Below the pieces are notes generated by a model. The model was not told the DNA's origin. It did not search any database and saw only the letters and a program-made list of their open reading frames with translations. A DNA stretch of 8,088 bases from an uncultured Prevotellaceae bacterium (GTDB lineage Bacteria; Bacteroidota; Bacteroidia; Bacteroidales; Bacteroidaceae): the NCBI GenBank assembly GCA_945827465.1, contig CALZOH010000149.1:1-8088 (forward strand), written 5' to 3'. Of the stretch, positions 6,431 to 8,088 are shown piece by piece. Numbering within the stretch: the stretch's first letter is position 1; each line of letters starts with the position of its first letter. The position numbers and the translations under genes are program-made.

Positions 6431-7953
6431 AAGAAGATATTAATTTTTTGACGTACAAAATTCTTTTCCTCACTTTCCAATCCCAAATAATAGATGGAAA
6501 GCGATATCAGCAAGAATGATAACATAGCTAAAGAGAAAGAATTCCATACAGTATGCTCAACATGCCAATAAATTATAATCGGTAAGATGAGTGCCGTTAA
6601 TGTAGTTTTTATAATGGGATATAAAACCGATTTACAATAATCCTTGATTGAAATACCTACCATAGGACGCAATAATCGCAAACGGACAAACAATAAAGCG
6701 AATGATACAATAATATATACCCAGTAAACGGATTCAGGCGTAAATCCTAAAGCCAAGCACAAATAGGAAAATGGTAAGTTCAAGAACAGAACGATAGAAA
6801 CAATTATCTGATAGGTGCGAATATTACCCGTTGCTTTTACAACAGTACTTAATAGATTGGAAAGTATATCAAAGAGAAATCCTAATAACGCCAATATACA
6901 AAATGCCGTAGTATAAATAGGTACTTCCTCCAACCATATATTTAATATATAGTCAGCACAAAAAATAAATGGAGCGGAGATCAGCAACAATAAATAGAAA
7001 GAAAGTCGTGTTCCTCGATAACACAACTTCAACATATCATTTCTTTCTCCGGCTGCATACAACTTGACAATTTGGGGATTAATTGCCATTTGGAAATTAT
7101 CTACAAACTTCTTAATTGCACAACTTGCTTGAATAGCAATCGCTCTTGCAGCATTTACAGCCGGCGGAAAAAATAAATTTAGTGTAACTGTAACTCCTTG
7201 TCCTACGGCCGTCCATGCAACTTCTCCAAAAAGACTATAAGAAGCAAATGAAAGCATTCTCTTAACGATCGTTTTATCCCAAAAGAAAGCAAGCTGGACT
7301 TGAGATATTTTATAATGACAATATAAGTAATAAGCAAAACATACAACTATGGAAGAACCTAAAAGTAAATACGCATAACATATTAATCGGTCAAACGGCA
7401 ATACAGAGAGTAAATAAACCAAAGCTAAACGCAAAAATACCTCTACAATGCTAATATAAGCATAAGCGTCCATTTTCTCCTTTGCAATAATTAGCCCTGT
7501 AAAAGGTATCTGAATCACACTTATACATGTAGTCAACACACTAATATGAAAAATAGCGTGGGCTGCATTTTGTCTTCCCATCGGAATATTGAGTTCTTCC
7601 AGAAAAAATATCCCTAAACTCTCAGTAATCAGAAAGATTATCGCAGCAATTAATACATGAATCAAAAAAGAAACACTATAGACTATATTTATCTGACTTT
7701 CCTCATTCTTTTTTCCTAATTCAAATGAAAGAAACCTCTGTACAGAAATGGACATCGAACTATTGAGAAAAGCAAACATAGTGACTACGCCGCCCACCAC
7801 ATTGTAAATTCCAAAATCATCTATACCCAAAACACGAAGTACAACACGACTTGTGTATAAAGAAACGGCCATCATCACAAGCATACGAACATAAAGTAAT
7901 GCCGTATTCTTGGCAATCCGTTTGTTATTTGCTGATGTTTCTTGAGGCATCAT
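6415..7953 (-). CDS. Wzx-type repeat-unit flippase (MOP superfamily)
   Basis: This 512-residue protein has 12-14 probable membrane segments and the polysaccharide biosynthesis/flippase pattern (Polysacc_synt, MOP superfamily). It has a short basic N-terminus (NNKRIAKNTALLYVRML), the block VLGIDDFGIYNVVGGVV near residues 41-57 and SMSISVQRFLSFELG near 66-80. The family moves undecaprenyl-pyrophosphate-linked repeat units from the inner to the outer leaflet of the cytoplasmic membrane. It is the first supported gene of the operon here, as is common for Bacteroides capsule loci after their regulators. An in-frame TAG lies six codons upstream of the two adjacent ATG codons (7953 and 7950), so the start is fixed to one of these. 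No clear Shine-Dalgarno is seen. The gene is AT-rich like the polymerase. Its stop lies inside the start of the pyruvyl transferase gene (16-nt overlap). Confidence 0.94.
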   Translation of the reverse strand: MMPQETSANNKRIAKNTALLYVRMLVMMAVSLYTSRVVLRVLGIDDFGIYNVVGGVVTMFAFLNSSMSISVQRFLSFELGKKNEESQINIVYSVSFLIHVLIAAIIFLITESLGIFFLEELNIPMGRQNAAHAIFHISVLTTCISVIQIPFTGLIIAKEKMDAYAYISIVEVFLRLALVYLLSVLPFDRLICYAYLLLGSSIVVCFAYYLYCHYKISQVQLAFFWDKTIVKRMLSFASYSLFGEVAWTAVGQGVTVTLNLFFPPAVNAARAIAIQASCAIKKFVDNFQMAINPQIVKLYAAGERNDMLKLCYRGTRLSFYLLLLISAPFIFCADYILNIWLEEVPIYTTAFCILALLGFLFDILSNLLSTVVKATGNIRTYQIIVSIVLFLNLPFSYLCLALGFTPESVYWVYIIVSFALLFVRLRLLRPMVGISIKDYCKSVLYPIIKTTLTALILPIIIYWHVEHTVWNSFSLAMLSFLLISLSIYYLGLESEEKNFVRQKINIFLCKRK

Positions 7954-8088
7954 ACTACACCGAGAATTCTAATGATTTGGGTTAAATCACTTCTGCATCA
8001 TTCACCAAGAGCCCATTATTTCATGGAAAAATGACTTTCCGATTTTCAAAACCTACTTCGGACCACCTCCGAAGTGACTTTCCGATTT
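7954..8088. other. Upstream region of the operon, no supported gene
   Basis: The 135 bases before the flippase show only very short frames on either strand. On the minus strand, frames from the window edge end at stops within about 12-22 codons and resemble no protein I recognise. I see no convincing Bacteroidetes TAnnTTTG promoter; TAGGTTTTG near 8046-8054 (minus strand) is only a near match with one T too many. No terminator with a T-run is visible. The outer part holds the repeat listed separately. Confidence 0.6.
8032..8088. repeat. Direct repeat with hairpin at the right edge
   Basis: TGACTTTCCGATTT occurs at 8032-8045 and again at 8075-8088, a period of 43 bases, and the second copy is cut by the window end. 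Between them ACTTCGGA (8055-8062) and TCCGAAGT (8068-8075) form an 8-bp perfect stem with the loop CCACC. This could be the first unit of a tandem or dispersed palindromic repeat. Only 1.3 units are visible, so the class cannot be fixed. Confidence 0.7.

Noticed and set aside
8023..8086. C-terminal end of an upstream gene read on the minus strand from the window edge.
   Set aside because: The open stretch is only about 21 codons, falls over the repeat and resembles no protein I recognise.
7954..8088. Invertible capsule promoter of the Mpi type.
   Set aside because: No long inverted repeats flanking a promoter-like core are visible in the 135 bases available.

Overview
The window is AT-rich DNA that reads as a gut Bacteroidales genome, most likely Bacteroides or a close relative. 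This rests on the capsule gene families present, the A-rich weak ribosome binding sites and the tight operon packing; the exact taxon is inferred. Bases 1-45 are not biological. They are an untrimmed Illumina Nextera index/adapter end, so the left edge is the true end of an assembled contig.

Everything else up to 7953 is one minus-strand operon, read right to left, for a Wzx/Wzy-type capsular or surface polysaccharide. In transcription order it holds: a Wzx-type flippase (7953-6415), a polysaccharide pyruvyl transferase (6430-5327), a two-cluster ferredoxin/FrhB-type protein (5330-4152), a left-handed beta-helix acetyltransferase of the serine acetyltransferase type (4144-3594, frameshifted), a DXD glycosyltransferase of the Gly_transf_sug/capsular synthesis family (3566-2784), a Wzy-type polymerase (2756-1590), a family 2 glycosyltransferase (1554-577) and a DUF1919 protein (590 to the adapter, 3' end missing). 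Genes overlap by 4-16 nt or are separated by 7-35 nt, so they are probably co-transcribed. The glycosyltransferases would build the repeat unit, the pyruvyl and acetyl transferases would decorate it, the flippase would export it and the polymerase would join it. The initiating sugar-phosphate transferase, the regulators and the operon promoter are not in the window.

Two signals go beyond ordinary capsule annotation. First, the acetyltransferase and the DUF1919 gene each carry a run of exactly nine G (coding strand) followed directly by TAA. At this length the acetyltransferase is out of frame (OFF) and the DUF1919 gene is in frame (ON). In both genes, two of the three possible tract phases stop at once or within a few codons. 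This looks like slipped-strand phase variation of capsule decoration, on top of the promoter inversion for which Bacteroides is known. Second, two neighbouring genes each contain a tandem pair of perfect hairpins inside the coding sequence: 13 + 11 bp in the glycosyltransferase and 17 + 9 bp in the FrhB-type gene. In each pair the hairpins overlap by 4-5 nt. This is far from chance and is not explained by the proteins encoded.

The right edge (7954-8088) has no gene I can support. It ends in a direct repeat plus hairpin that may be the start of a repeat array.
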